DNA of 64,000 nucleotides. Source: Paenibacillus hemerocallicola (lineage in GTDB: Bacteria > Bacillota > Bacilli > Paenibacillales > NBRC-103111). Location: NCBI RefSeq assembly GCF_006265175.1, contig NZ_VDCQ01000029.1, forward strand, positions 38,017 to 102,016, in the 5' to 3' direction. The notes beneath the pieces were generated by a model. It searched no databases, was not told the DNA's origin, and saw only the letters and a list, made by a program, of their open reading frames with translations. Both the position numbers and the translations under genes were made by a program. The stretch's first letter is position 1. Each line of letters opens with the position of its first letter. This document shows positions 43,149-52,836 of the stretch, piece after piece.

Positions 43149-44504
43149 TTATATAACGGCCTCCTGAAACTTCCCGTTCACGTCTTCGCCCAACCAAGCG
43201 CCTTGGCGGACAAGCTGCCTTTGCAGCTCCTCTATATCGATGCCGCGGCTGCTTCGTTTCCCCTGCTTGGCCAACAAGGCCGCAGCCGTACCCGCCGCCT
43301 CTCCCATGGCAAAGCAGTTTGGCATGACCCTCGTGGACCCTTGGGTTGCCCGATCGGTGGAGATGGAGCGTCCGGCCACTATGACATTGTCGATACCGAC
43401 CGGCAGCAGAGCGCGGTACGGGATGCCATGGGATTCCCCCGGGGGTAAATGGGAAACGACCATTCCGCCGGTAGGCTTAGCCATATGAATATCGATAAAA
43501 TAAGAATTGCGCGCTATATCGTCGGGAAAAGTACGGCATTGCATAAAATCATCGGCGGTAACGACTACATCGCCGACAATGCGTCGCGTTTCCCGGATGC
43601 CGACCTGCTCCCCGGTGAGAACTAGAAAGCCGTTTGCGAATCCGGGAATCGTTTGCTTCAGCCACTCTACAATGTGCCGGACCAGATCGCGCCCTTCGAT
43701 GGCTCCCCGTGTCAAATCCTCCGCCTTCGAGCCGTCAATCCCGAATACGTGACCGAAGTTAAACCCGGCGGTATGATCGTTGACCCAAGAAATACCGGCC
43801 CAATCCCGGGCTACCCGCAGCGTGCCTTTCGCTTTGGCCTCATTGATCGCGGCCTTCAGGCTCGGCCCGTGCTCCTTTACATATTCCATATACTTCAAAC
43901 GGTCGAGATTGCTCATCACAAAGCACATCGTTCCCGGCTGCAGCTCTCCTTCGTCGCCGCCTTTGGCGAATTGCCCTCCGGCATGGTAGGCGAGATCCGC
44001 ATCGCTGGAAGCGTCCACGAATATTTTGGCTTTAACGGCCTGAGTGCCGGTCTTGTTATGGATAATAGCCGCCTCGACTATTCCATTTCCGTGAATGACA
44101 TTGCCGACGAAGGTGTGGTACAGGATGTTTACCCCCGCCTCCATCATCTTGTCATCCAGCAGCTTTTTGAGAACTTCCGCATCGATGGGGACCCAATTGA
44201 GCTTATCCCCCCAAATGGCTTGAAACTCCGGCTCCATCCGGGACTTCATTTCATTCAAAATTTCAAGTCCGATGCCCCGGATCACCGGCTTCTTCCCGTC
44301 GGTATACGGACACCAAGCCGGCACCTGGGCAACCGTCGCCATGCCGCCGAGGTATCCGCGCTGCTCGATGAGCAGCACGGAAGCTCCATTTCGCGCCGCG
44401 GCCAACGCAGCCCCGACACCTGCGGGTCCTCCCCCGGCTACAAGCACGTCCACGTCGGCATACACGGGGATATCCATGGCGGGAATCGTCATTCGTTTCG
44501 TCAC
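43149..44504 (-). CDS. FAD-dependent oxidoreductase (PF12831 type)
   Basis: A 451-residue flavoprotein. The FAD-binding motif is VLVAGGGPAGVGAALAAAR near residue 25, followed by LIEQRGYLGGMAT. The C-terminal FAD contact is VIVAGRSISTDR, and the protein ends in a helix with MGEAAGTAAALLAKQG. This family is common in carbohydrate loci of Paenibacillaceae, where it may oxidise sugars or sugar acids. GTG 44504 was chosen (AGGAGG 10 nt upstream); the TTG at 44513 lies too near that site. It is 14 bp after the binding-protein gene. A second family member lies at 58754. Confidence 0.85.
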   Translation of the reverse strand: MTKRMTIPAMDIPVYADVDVLVAGGGPAGVGAALAAARNGASVLLIEQRGYLGGMATVAQVPAWCPYTDGKKPVIRGIGLEILNEMKSRMEPEFQAIWGDKLNWVPIDAEVLKKLLDDKMMEAGVNILYHTFVGNVIHGNGIVEAAIIHNKTGTQAVKAKIFVDASSDADLAYHAGGQFAKGGDEGELQPGTMCFVMSNLDRLKYMEYVKEHGPSLKAAINEAKAKGTLRVARDWAGISWVNDHTAGFNFGHVFGIDGSKAEDLTRGAIEGRDLVRHIVEWLKQTIPGFANGFLVLTGEQVGIRETRRIVGDVVVTADDFMQCRTFPDDIARNSYFIDIHMAKPTGGMVVSHLPPGESHGIPYRALLPVGIDNVIVAGRSISTDRATQGSTRVMPNCFAMGEAAGTAAALLAKQGKRSSRGIDIEELQRQLVRQGAWLGEDVNGKFQEAVI

Positions 44505-44518
44505 GGCTTCCAATCCTC

Positions 44519-45832
44519 CTATTTTTTCAGCTCGGCCTCGATATATTTGTTGATTTCTTCATCCGCTTCGCGCAGCGCCGTATTCGTGTCCTTCTTGCCT
44601 GTCATGATCGCTCTTAAAGCCTCATTCGCGATAGCTCTCGCTTTTCCGTCATATTTCCCCGCGGTTACCGGCGTGCCGACGGAATCCTTGAAGAGAGCCT
44701 CCAAATTTTTGCCTTTGGCGTAGGTCAAATCGCCGGCATACACTTTTTTCGCATCCTCGTTTTTGACGACCGGAATATATCCCGCCTTTGCGCGCAACGT
44801 TTGCACTTCATCGGACAGCCAATACGCGAGAACCTGGAAGGCCGCATCCTGCTGCTTGCTCGTCGGTGCGATTCCGAGAATAGGCGAGTTCATCTGATTG
44901 TTGCTTGGCGTTCCCTTGATCGTCGGATAAGTCACGAGGTCAAAGTCAAGGCCCGACTGAACGGCGGCTTCCAAAGTCGTATTATTGAGATTGAACAGGT
45001 TCGGACCGGTCCGCATGGCGAGAATTTGTTCCTTCAGAAATTGGTTTTGCTCGGAATAAGCCCCGGCGCTTTCGTTGCCCGGTATGTTGAAAAAGGAGGC
45101 GTGCAAATCCATCCATCTTTTCCACGGATCGGTGTTGACGGATCCCTTCAACGTTTTATAATCTACGAAGGTTTGCCCCAGCTGGTTTTTGTAGACGATA
45201 TTCAACTCGTTGAAGTTGAACCCCTTATATTGGATGCCGTCCGTATGTCTCGTCATTTTCTTGGCGATTTCATATACGTCGTCCCAGTTCATCCCATCCT
45301 TCGGATAAGGCACCGCGAATTTATCGAACAATGCTTTGTTATAAAATAGAGCATGATTATTCAATACAAACGGGAACACGGGGATATCTCCGTTGTCACC
45401 GTATGATTTCAAAGTTTCCATAACGCCCGGCACGAACCGGGTCGTGTCGAAGCCATGCTTTTTCATCAACGGATTCAAATCCGTATATACGCGAAGCTCC
45501 TTGTTCGTGTACAGCTCGCCCAACGGCGCATAGATAAGATCGAACTGCTGGCCGGCCGTGAGCAATGCGGCAAGCGTTTCTTCCTTTTTGGTCGTCGCCT
45601 GAACGACATTAAGAGTAATATGCGGAAACTTCTTCTCCGTCAATTGTTTGGCCATAGCGGCCCAAGGCACGTCCTGATGGCTGTTCAGAAACGATAAGGT
45701 GATCGGCTGCGGGGCGGCCTCCTTCTTCGGCTGCTCTCCGTCGACATTCGGTTGAGCGCTTTCCCTTTGACCGCAAGCCGTAGCGATTAAGGACACAGTC
45801 ACTGCAAGCAGCAGTATTTTTTTAGAATTCAT
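44519..45832 (-). CDS. Extracellular solute-binding lipoprotein (family 1), first gene of a six-gene operon
   Basis: A 437-residue binding protein with signal peptide and lipobox ATACGQ (Cys20). It shares the hallmark FYNKALFDKFAVPYPKDGM and ends in a Lys/Glu-rich helix. It opens the operon with FAD oxidoreductase, isomerase, Gfo/Idh dehydrogenase, glycosidase and DUF6273 protein, but no permease gene follows. AAAGGGG precedes ATG 45832. A TATAAT -10 lies at 45893-45898 (minus strand) with a poor -35, which fits activation by the divergent AraC regulator at 46032. Confidence 0.88.
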   Translation of the reverse strand: MNSKKILLLAVTVSLIATACGQRESAQPNVDGEQPKKEAAPQPITLSFLNSHQDVPWAAMAKQLTEKKFPHITLNVVQATTKKEETLAALLTAGQQFDLIYAPLGELYTNKELRVYTDLNPLMKKHGFDTTRFVPGVMETLKSYGDNGDIPVFPFVLNNHALFYNKALFDKFAVPYPKDGMNWDDVYEIAKKMTRHTDGIQYKGFNFNELNIVYKNQLGQTFVDYKTLKGSVNTDPWKRWMDLHASFFNIPGNESAGAYSEQNQFLKEQILAMRTGPNLFNLNNTTLEAAVQSGLDFDLVTYPTIKGTPSNNQMNSPILGIAPTSKQQDAAFQVLAYWLSDEVQTLRAKAGYIPVVKNEDAKKVYAGDLTYAKGKNLEALFKDSVGTPVTAGKYDGKARAIANEALRAIMTGKKDTNTALREADEEINKYIEAELKK

Positions 45833-46031
45833 CTTGAAACCCCTTTCTTGATTTATTCTACTCGGATGTTGCTTCGCGCTGCATCCACATTCATTATATT
45901 TCGCATGGATCGCGCCTGAGAATGATGTATCTTCCTGAAACTTGACTTATATTGCTGTTCTTTTCCGGAAGGAGTTGACGCCGCGATCGTCGAATGACTT
46001 GGAGCAAGCGCATCATCCGGGAGGCGGACAG

Positions 46032-46844
46032 ATGGGAGCATATCCGATTACGATCGTGTATCAGGACTACTGGAAGGAAAAACCGCGATTTATCAAGTCC
46101 AGGGCCAACGAGCCCCGCTGGCTCATGTTCGCCGTGGAGGACGGCCGGTTTACGTATCAGATCGACGATGTGGGAGGAGAAGCTGCCGCCGGGGATATCG
46201 TGATTTGCCCCCCGTGCATGGAGTTTCGGCGGGAGGTCGTCGCGCCGCTTTCGTTTCATTATTTCGTTTTTCATACTCACGATAACAGTGAACCCGGCGA
46301 AGGAAGATCGATCGATTTGCTTCGCAGCCTGTTCTCGTTCAAATATACGGCGAGCGAGCAGGATCGCCTGTTCAACAATTTCCGGCTGCTGAGCCGCATG
46401 TCCCGGACCCAGGATGCCCAGAGCAAGCGGTGGATGCAGCATTTCGTCAACGACATTTGGGTGCTGTTCCATTTGGATGCGGAGCAGCTGGCTACGCAAG
46501 ACCGGCTGGCCGAGGACAAGCTGATGAAGGAAGCCAAGGCGCTCATCGACCATCATGCTTTCCGCGAGGTCCGGCTGCAGGACATTGCCGCCCTGCTGCA
46601 CATCCATCCGGTGCAGCTGAGCCGGAGGTTCCAGCATGTATTCGGAATAGCCCCCTCCCGCTACCTGATCTCGGTCCGGATGGAGAAGGCCAAGCGCCTG
46701 CTCGTGCAGACGGAGTATACGCTCGACCATATCGCCAGGCTGTGCGGGTACGAGAACGGTTTTTATTTCAGTCGGGTGTTTACCCATTACAGCAAAGTAA
46801 ACCCGTCGCAATACCGCAAAATGTACGGGATTGGTTCGCCTTGA
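46032..46844 (+). CDS. AraC family transcriptional regulator, divergent from the six-gene operon
   Basis: A 270-residue regulator with an N-terminal cupin-like sensor domain (RWLMFAVEDGRFTYQIDDVG, then AGDIVICPPCMEFRRE). The C-terminal AraC domain has LQDIAALLHIHPVQLSRRFQ and HIARLCGYENGFYFSRVFTH, ending in NPSQYRKMYG. ATG 46032 was chosen because GGGAGG lies 7 nt upstream; the open frame extends 30 codons upstream into the promoter region. Position and a weak -35 on the operon side suggest it activates the 45832-37190 operon. Confidence 0.92.
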   Translation: MGAYPITIVYQDYWKEKPRFIKSRANEPRWLMFAVEDGRFTYQIDDVGGEAAAGDIVICPPCMEFRREVVAPLSFHYFVFHTHDNSEPGEGRSIDLLRSLFSFKYTASEQDRLFNNFRLLSRMSRTQDAQSKRWMQHFVNDIWVLFHLDAEQLATQDRLAEDKLMKEAKALIDHHAFREVRLQDIAALLHIHPVQLSRRFQHVFGIAPSRYLISVRMEKAKRLLVQTEYTLDHIARLCGYENGFYFSRVFTHYSKVNPSQYRKMYGIGSP

Positions 46845-46868
46845 GTGCGACAAAGAAAGGAGAGCCGA

Positions 46869-46958
46869 ATGAAAACTTTCTATCTCCTTAGACATTGTAA
46901 AGCGACAGGTCAAGAGCCTGAATCCGCCCTCACTCACCTGTTCGATAAAATTTGGTGA
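46869..46958 (+). pseudogene. Truncated histidine phosphatase (phosphoglycerate mutase-like) gene start
   Basis: A strong ribosome site (AAAGGAG, 6 nt spacing) precedes an ATG opening a reading frame of 29 codons: MKTFYLLRHCKATGQEPESA and then, after LTH, it degrades and stops. LLRHCKATG is the RHG catalytic motif (phosphohistidine site) of the histidine phosphatase superfamily, whose members are about 170-200 residues long. Only the head remains; the break leads directly into the repeat/tRNA-like region that borders the lanthipeptide island. Confidence 0.8.
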
Positions 46959-47074
46959 GGACTTAGATAAATTCGGCATCACGCGGATGATTTTGACGCT
47001 CGCTGGCCGACTCTCAGGTTCATCCGTCCGAGCGGACGTCCCTCCGGGATCGCCCCACCCTTTCAAGGCACCGC

Positions 47075-47118
47075 AAACATAAATAATCCACGTCGTCTGA
47101 CGTGGATTATTTATGTTT
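47075..47118 (-). terminator. Perfect 20-bp-arm hairpin next to a tRNA-like fragment
   Basis: AAACATAAATAATCCACGTC and GACGTGGATTATTTATGTTT are exact mirror images with a 4-nt loop. It directly follows (minus strand) the tRNA-like fragment and the LanT stop, and probably terminates the lanthipeptide operon. The outer half is AT-rich, so it could act in both directions. Confidence 0.7.
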
Positions 47119-47180
47119 GGCGGACACCAGCGGGATCGAACCGCTGAGCGCATCGCTGCCAGCGATGCGATCTCCCGCCT
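47119..47180 (-). pseudogene. tRNA-Ala(GGC)-like 3' fragment
   Basis: On the minus strand: a D-arm end (GGGAGA), a complete anticodon arm CATCG-CTGGCAG-CGATG with anticodon GGC (after GATCG), a T arm with GCGGTTCGATCCCGC, and an acceptor end TGTCCGCCA. The acceptor 5' strand and most of the D arm are missing; the LanT stop codon abuts it at 47181. So this is a relic, not a functional tRNA gene. Confidence 0.7.
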
Positions 47181-49331
47181 TCATGTCACCTGTGCCGACA
47201 CAAGTTCTGCGTATTTTCCGCCTAGTGCCAGTAACTCCCCGTGAGAGCCTTGCTCCACGATTCGCCCCCCGTCCATCACCAGGATTCTGTCAGCCTGAAC
47301 AATGGTGCTAAGCCGTTGAGCAATGACAATCCGGGTACATCGGAGCGACGCGAGCGCTTCCTGGACGTACGCTTCGGTGACCGTGTCCAATGCGCTTGTT
47401 GCCTCGTCCAGCAGTAAAATAACCGGATCGTGGACCAGCGCCCGAGCCAGGGCCAACCGCTGCCGCTGCCCTCCGGAAAGTGTTGTTCCCCCTTCCGCCA
47501 ACAAGGTTTCATAGCCCATCGGCATGTCGAGAATATCGTCATGAATCTGCGCCAGACGAGCTGCCCGGATGACGGACTCTATCGGTAGGGCCGGATCGGG
47601 AAGCGCAATATTGTCCCTGATGGTTGCAGCGAACATGTAGGGATGCTGGGGCACGATGCCGATTTGACGACGAACGGAGCGAAGGTCCAGTTCAGCCAGA
47701 CGGATGCCGTCATACAGGATTTGCCCCCTGTTTGGCAGGTACATTCCCAGCAGCAGGCCGGCCAAGGTGGATTTTCCCGATCCGGAGCGCCCGACAATGG
47801 CAACGAACTCACCGGGACGAATCTCAAGGGACACGTCCTGTATGGCCTCCTCCGATAAAGGACCATATTGGAAAGAAACCCCCTGCAAGCTGATGCCGCC
47901 CATCAAATTTCCTGACTTCCTTACCTTGGACAGATCCTGTTCCGGCGGCTTATCCAAGACATCGTTCAACCTGTCGATATAACTGCGAACTTGCTCCAAC
48001 TGGACGGCGGTCGTAAGCAGGCTCGAGAGAGGGACCAAAAAGCCTCCGGCCAGTGCGCTGAGCGCCAGCATACTGCCGAGCGTTAGACTCCCCTCCAATA
48101 CTTGGACGCCTCCGACCACCAGAATCAAAAGCGGCGACCCCATACGAATCGTACTGAACAGTGATTCTACGTTAGCATGGAGCCGGTCCCGTTTCAGCAG
48201 CTGGTTCACCTCATGAATAAAAAGCCCGGACCAGTGCCTGACGGCACGTTCTTCCGCGCCCGTCGCCTTGAGCGTCTCCATCCCTGCCAGCACCTGTACC
48301 AGGTATGCGCTGGAACGGGCGTTAGCCTCCAACCCGACAATTGTTAATTCGCGGAGACGCCTCCGGGATGCGAGAAAGATGCAGATTTGAACCAGCCCCA
48401 ATCCGAGGGTGACCCATCCAAGGGTTGGGTTCGCAACGAGGAGGATCATCAAATAGGTGATGACCAACCCGCCATCCAGAAGCGTCGAGACCGTACCGGA
48501 GGTTAACATCTCTCGCAGTACGGTGTTGCTTCCGACTCTGGACATGAGATCGCCCGATGTCCGGGATTGAAAAAAGGTGTACGGAAGGTCCATCAGATGC
48601 GTAAGGAATCCTTCTGTCATCTTCCGGTCCAGGATGCTCCTTAGATGGAGCAGCAAATGTGACCGAACCAGTGAAGCCAGCAGTTGAAAAAGGACAATGG
48701 CGAGCAGCCCGACAGACAACACAGTCAGCAGCGAGTAGTGGTGTCCAGGCAGAACTCGGTCCACCAGGGCGCCGGTCAGAACAGGCAGGGCGAGTGCAAG
48801 GATTTGAATCAAAACGGACATCAGCACAATCTTGATCAACAGGCCGGGAGACTGGAATACGATTTTGAGATGCCGCCATAAGGGCTGCTCCGTGTGCTTC
48901 GACGGCTGGAAGCCGTCACCCGGCTCCAGCAGAAGGGCGACGCCTGTGAAGGAACGGCGAAACTGTTCCATCGGGATGATCCTGCGTCCGAAGGAAGGAT
49001 CGACGATCTGAACACCATGCGGAAAAATCCGTTCAAACACGACATAGTGATTGAAGTTCCAGTACAGGATGGCACCGGGAGCGAGGTCCTGCAGGTAGTC
49101 AAGCTCAAAGGTCACTCCGTTTCCATCGAGGCCAAACCAGTGGGCGGCCTTCAATAGAGACCGGGCATCTAATCCGTCCCGTCCGGAGCCTGTTGCCTGA
49201 CGTACTTCATCGAGCTTGACGGACATGCCGTAGAAACATAAAACCATCGCCAGACATGCTGAGCCGCAATCCGCCGTCTCCATTTGAAGGATGACCGGAA
49301 TCTTGCGTCTGAACCGTATCCGGTTATCCAA
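47181..49331 (-). CDS. LanT: ABC exporter with C39 leader peptidase domain (bacteriocin/lanthipeptide export)
   Basis: A 716-residue PCAT-type exporter. Residues 1-135 are a C39 peptidase with Gln16 and catalytic Cys22 (ETADCGSAC), His95 (NFNHYVVFE) and Asp111 (IVDPSFG); it cleaves leaders after a double glycine, which the precursor here has. A six-helix membrane domain follows (about 160-440), then the ATPase with Walker A (VGRSGSGKST), signature LSGGQRQRLALARAL and Walker B (ILLLDEATSALD). The start is TTG 49331: GGAGG is 8 nt upstream, and the gene overlaps the small membrane protein gene by 8 nt. It is the last gene of the cluster. Confidence 0.93.
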   Translation of the reverse strand: MDNRIRFRRKIPVILQMETADCGSACLAMVLCFYGMSVKLDEVRQATGSGRDGLDARSLLKAAHWFGLDGNGVTFELDYLQDLAPGAILYWNFNHYVVFERIFPHGVQIVDPSFGRRIIPMEQFRRSFTGVALLLEPGDGFQPSKHTEQPLWRHLKIVFQSPGLLIKIVLMSVLIQILALALPVLTGALVDRVLPGHHYSLLTVLSVGLLAIVLFQLLASLVRSHLLLHLRSILDRKMTEGFLTHLMDLPYTFFQSRTSGDLMSRVGSNTVLREMLTSGTVSTLLDGGLVITYLMILLVANPTLGWVTLGLGLVQICIFLASRRRLRELTIVGLEANARSSAYLVQVLAGMETLKATGAEERAVRHWSGLFIHEVNQLLKRDRLHANVESLFSTIRMGSPLLILVVGGVQVLEGSLTLGSMLALSALAGGFLVPLSSLLTTAVQLEQVRSYIDRLNDVLDKPPEQDLSKVRKSGNLMGGISLQGVSFQYGPLSEEAIQDVSLEIRPGEFVAIVGRSGSGKSTLAGLLLGMYLPNRGQILYDGIRLAELDLRSVRRQIGIVPQHPYMFAATIRDNIALPDPALPIESVIRAARLAQIHDDILDMPMGYETLLAEGGTTLSGGQRQRLALARALVHDPVILLLDEATSALDTVTEAYVQEALASLRCTRIVIAQRLSTIVQADRILVMDGGRIVEQGSHGELLALGGKYAELVSAQVT

Positions 49332-49515
49332 GGAAGCCACCTCCGAACAGCGTTTCAAGATAAGGCAGTCTGCCTGACAGGACGAGTCCCGCAACGATGG
49401 CGCTAACAGAGATGACAAACCAAAACGTACAGTTCACCCAGACCGGAATCGGTTCAATTTCAGTCTCCTTGACTTGTTCCTCGTCCCTATGGGCAAGCGC
49501 CTCCTCTCGGAACAC
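49324..49515 (-). CDS. Small single-pass membrane protein between LanB and LanT
   Basis: A 63-residue protein I do not recognise. It has a charged N-terminal third (RDEEQVKETEIEP), one hydrophobic segment (about 26-47, WVNCTFWFVISVSAIVAGLV), and a short tail ending in FGGGFLG. The start is GTG 49515 with GGAGGGAG 7 nt upstream, only 3 nt after the LanB stop, and its end overlaps LanT, so it is translated with the biosynthesis genes. It might be an immunity peptide, or an accessory (HlyD-like remnant) subunit of the exporter. Confidence 0.7.
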   Translation of the reverse strand: MFREEALAHRDEEQVKETEIEPIPVWVNCTFWFVISVSAIVAGLVLSGRLPYLETLFGGGFLG

Positions 49516-49518
49516 GAC

Positions 49519-52500
49519 TCATCTCCCTCCTCTTGTTCGAGCCGACCATGACTCGTAAACCCGGGCCAAATAGTCATAGAGAACTAGCTCTTGGGCACGA
49601 TGAGCCGAGCGCAACAACCGGTTCACATGCATATGAATGAAACTCGCCGCCAATTGGTCGACGGAGGGAAAACCAGTGCCCGGCCGTTGTAATGCCTGCA
49701 AATGCTCTGCCGCTGCTATGATTCGTTCCGACCGTTGCCGAAGGATGGCGAAACCCGGCGCCAGCCAATGGCCGCTGTCCGGATAGGCCGTAAGGTCCTC
49801 CTCAATAACGTGCCGTTCCTTGCGAAACCGTTGTCCCAGTTGGATCCTTAAGGCTCTGTCCATTCCGAACTCCTTCGCAAATCCGTCCCGAGCACGGCTA
49901 ATCACCTTATACTTCTTATCCATGTCCAACCCCAGATCATCCAGGAGCAGGTGAATTCCCCGAAGGGCAAGCCGCCAACGGGCATCCCCGTCGTCCCTAT
50001 GGAACGCCTCGATCAGAGCCAGGACAGCTTCGCTGTCCATGCGGAAAAGCTCCTCCGCTGCCCTTATTCCCTCCGGACCGCCGTATCGATTCCACTCCGG
50101 GACATAGGTGTCAAGTTGAACTCCCCAAACACTGCCGTCATTCAACAACGGAGCAGCCGCCGCCCGAAGAGCCGGGAGGACCTCCGTCAAGAGTCTCTGA
50201 GGGTTTCCGTGGAGACGCAGACGCAGATGAAAATCAGGGTCGGTATAGCGGATAAAAAACCAGCGGTCAGCCGCACCGGATTGCAAAGCATTGGCGGTAA
50301 CCGGACGGATAACTTCCCGCAGCACCCGGTCCGCGGTAGCTGTACCGGTATAGAGCTTGGCATAGAGCCACTCCGACCCCGGAAGAAATGTGCGGCGAGA
50401 CGGGGAAATTTTCGATGCCGCCGGTCGCTGGGGCGCATATACGGCAAGGTCTGCCGACTCCGCTTGGCGCACGAAGGGAATCACCAGTTCATGGACGAAA
50501 GAACCTTCGGGTCCGGAGGCAATCAGGCGGTCGGGCGATGGGAACAGCTCCGTCAATTTTGCTTCATCTCGCCCTTTTACCAAATCAACGAACGATTCCA
50601 AACTAAGGACATTATCCAGGTCCACAGGCAGCTCATTGTCGAAATCCGCAAGAACAAACAGCCGCGGAATCCCCCTTTTGGCTGCCCATTCCCGTACATA
50701 TCTGCAGCGGGCTGCTCCCTGAAACTCGCCTAGGGCACGAAGCTCCGCCTTCGTGACATGCCACTGAGCCCTGGAGAGCACGAGCCGCCCATGAACCACT
50801 CGGGGCAGGAACGGACAAGTCGACAGCGGTCCCCAATTCCAACCGAAACTGGAAGAAACCCCCTCTGACTGCAATGAACATAGAAACCGATAAATGCCCA
50901 GTCCGGGCAAATCAAAGTTATGGGCCGTGGACATACGGGGAATGACTTGCTTCCGGAGTCGTACGGAGCGGAGGATGATGCGCTCGCCTTCAACCGAGAC
51001 GGTCAGATCGTCAATAGGAATCTGTTTCTCTATGGGAGCGCCCGACCGGCCCAGATACGCGATCTCGTATTCGCGGAGCACGGGGCGAGCGATTACATTG
51101 CCTATACGTCCCTCCGGCAAATGCACAATTTCGGCAAAGACGGCGTCGGACCTAAACGCCTCCTCCTCCCGCAAGTGATGGCGTACGTGGCGGCAGAGAA
51201 CCTGGTCAGCCGAGCAAAATCGCCCAAGCTGCCGCGCCCCGGAGGGACCGCCTCCCCCCTTCAGCCAGACTTGAAAATCCCCATGTTCCACTGCATCGGT
51301 CGTGGAGGCCGCCAGCCTTGCCGTCACGGAAAATGCATCCGGCAGCGGCAGCGGGATTTCTTCCCCAGCCATCTCATCGATTTCTTCCGTATCGATCGAT
51401 ATCTCCCGGGCTCCGGACGAGAGCGCCTCGGCCAACTTGCGAAGCAGCACTGCATGTGGTTTCCCCCACTGTCTGCTTTCGTTGCCGGACGAGGGAAAAA
51501 CCAAACCCCCTATTAAAGGAGAAGGCTCCACATGGGCGGCATCCGCTTCACGGAAGCCTATCCCTGTCTCTTCATCGAGCGCCTCCGCCAAGGCGACCTC
51601 TTGGTCCCCGTATCGGGTAAGGAAAGTCTCACGGAACCGGTCCAGGAAGCTTTTCTGCGATAGTCGGCTCAAGCGATGAAGGATCTGAATCCCCCTGGTG
51701 ATTTCCTCAAGAACCTCTTGCCCGACGGTCAAGTCAGGTGTCGGCTTGGTCATATCTACTTGGAATAATCGCGGCAGTTCGACCTTGGCCGGCAGGCGGG
51801 TCATGCGTTCCCCGATTTCCCGGTAGCGCCCCGGATCGATCCCCAGCCCTGAAGCGTCCAGCTCCTCCAAATCCTTCTCCACCTCAGTCAGGTGCTTTGC
51901 CGCTTGTGCAGTGGCGGGATCGCGCTCCAGCCGCGAGATTAATTCGCGAATCGCCTCTGCATCGGTAACTGCGGGCACAATGTCGGGCATCAGGATCTGG
52001 CTGTCGATCAATTCGTGGAGGTAATCTACGCCCTCTTCCGGGGTTATCTCCGGATCATGCGCCACCAGAGCCTCCACGAGAGAACAAAAACCGGCTCCGG
52101 CTTGGGCACGTTCCAACACCCGATCCAAATATTCCGTCGGATTCACCGCTACTAAATGAGAAGAGCGGTTCGCGCCATGGAGACGGGCTTCCGCATATCT
52201 ATACCGTCCTGCTGTCCGGTAAAGGCTGGAGTTCGGATAGTAGGTGAATGAACTGCGGATGTCCCGGATCTTCCCGAGCGTCTCCGCAAGCGAAAAGATA
52301 TAATCCATGTCAAGCCTTGTATGGCGTTGATAGGCATGAATAGGAGGAAGGAGCATGCTGGTCTGTCTGCCGACGGTACCGATGGAATATCCGGCAAAGA
52401 GCCCGAACGGCGTCGCCCGCCCTGACATGCGGCACACATATCGAACCAGCGCCGATTCAATATTTTTCCCGCGTTCGCTCGCCGGAGCCTCGACCCACAG

Positions 52501-52761
52501 ACGGATCTGATCTTCCAGGTCCGGCGAAGCCAAGAAAATGGCCTCCCGTATGTCAGGACGGGCCACGAATGCCCGGAGACGGTCACGCAAGAGGGACTGA
52601 TCCACACAATAGGAGGTATCCCATGCATCGGAGTTGTCTACGGCCATATGCGATTCTGTTCCTTTACTCCACGCGATCAGTTCTTCGAACGGGAGCAGCG
52701 GGGTGCGTAAAACGAAAAAACCCGCCGGTCTAAAGCAAGGCGAATGCCGATGCACAATCAT
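49519..52761 (-). CDS. LanB: full-length class I lanthipeptide dehydratase
   Basis: A 1080-residue dehydratase of the NisB/SpaB family. The long N-terminal glutamylation domain (about 1-770) transfers Glu from glutamyl-tRNA to Ser/Thr of the precursor; the C-terminal elimination domain (about 800-1070, with RWFFIRYTDPDFHLRLRLHG) removes it to give dehydroalanine/dehydrobutyrine. The family opening FVLRTPLLPFEEL and the RATPFGLFAG motif are present. The length matches full-length enzymes, not split types. ATG 52761 has AGGAGG 5 nt upstream, 75 bp after the precursor gene. No frameshift is seen, so dehydration is expected to work. Confidence 0.95.
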   Translation of the reverse strand: MIVHRHSPCFRPAGFFVLRTPLLPFEELIAWSKGTESHMAVDNSDAWDTSYCVDQSLLRDRLRAFVARPDIREAIFLASPDLEDQIRLWVEAPASERGKNIESALVRYVCRMSGRATPFGLFAGYSIGTVGRQTSMLLPPIHAYQRHTRLDMDYIFSLAETLGKIRDIRSSFTYYPNSSLYRTAGRYRYAEARLHGANRSSHLVAVNPTEYLDRVLERAQAGAGFCSLVEALVAHDPEITPEEGVDYLHELIDSQILMPDIVPAVTDAEAIRELISRLERDPATAQAAKHLTEVEKDLEELDASGLGIDPGRYREIGERMTRLPAKVELPRLFQVDMTKPTPDLTVGQEVLEEITRGIQILHRLSRLSQKSFLDRFRETFLTRYGDQEVALAEALDEETGIGFREADAAHVEPSPLIGGLVFPSSGNESRQWGKPHAVLLRKLAEALSSGAREISIDTEEIDEMAGEEIPLPLPDAFSVTARLAASTTDAVEHGDFQVWLKGGGGPSGARQLGRFCSADQVLCRHVRHHLREEEAFRSDAVFAEIVHLPEGRIGNVIARPVLREYEIAYLGRSGAPIEKQIPIDDLTVSVEGERIILRSVRLRKQVIPRMSTAHNFDLPGLGIYRFLCSLQSEGVSSSFGWNWGPLSTCPFLPRVVHGRLVLSRAQWHVTKAELRALGEFQGAARCRYVREWAAKRGIPRLFVLADFDNELPVDLDNVLSLESFVDLVKGRDEAKLTELFPSPDRLIASGPEGSFVHELVIPFVRQAESADLAVYAPQRPAASKISPSRRTFLPGSEWLYAKLYTGTATADRVLREVIRPVTANALQSGAADRWFFIRYTDPDFHLRLRLHGNPQRLLTEVLPALRAAAAPLLNDGSVWGVQLDTYVPEWNRYGGPEGIRAAEELFRMDSEAVLALIEAFHRDDGDARWRLALRGIHLLLDDLGLDMDKKYKVISRARDGFAKEFGMDRALRIQLGQRFRKERHVIEEDLTAYPDSGHWLAPGFAILRQRSERIIAAAEHLQALQRPGTGFPSVDQLAASFIHMHVNRLLRSAHRAQELVLYDYLARVYESWSARTRGGR

Positions 52762-52836
52762 GGTCTCCTCCTGAAATACCGAGAAGGGACAGGATACGTC
52801 TCCCGCCCCTTCATCGATACCGGTATTAGTTCTGTG

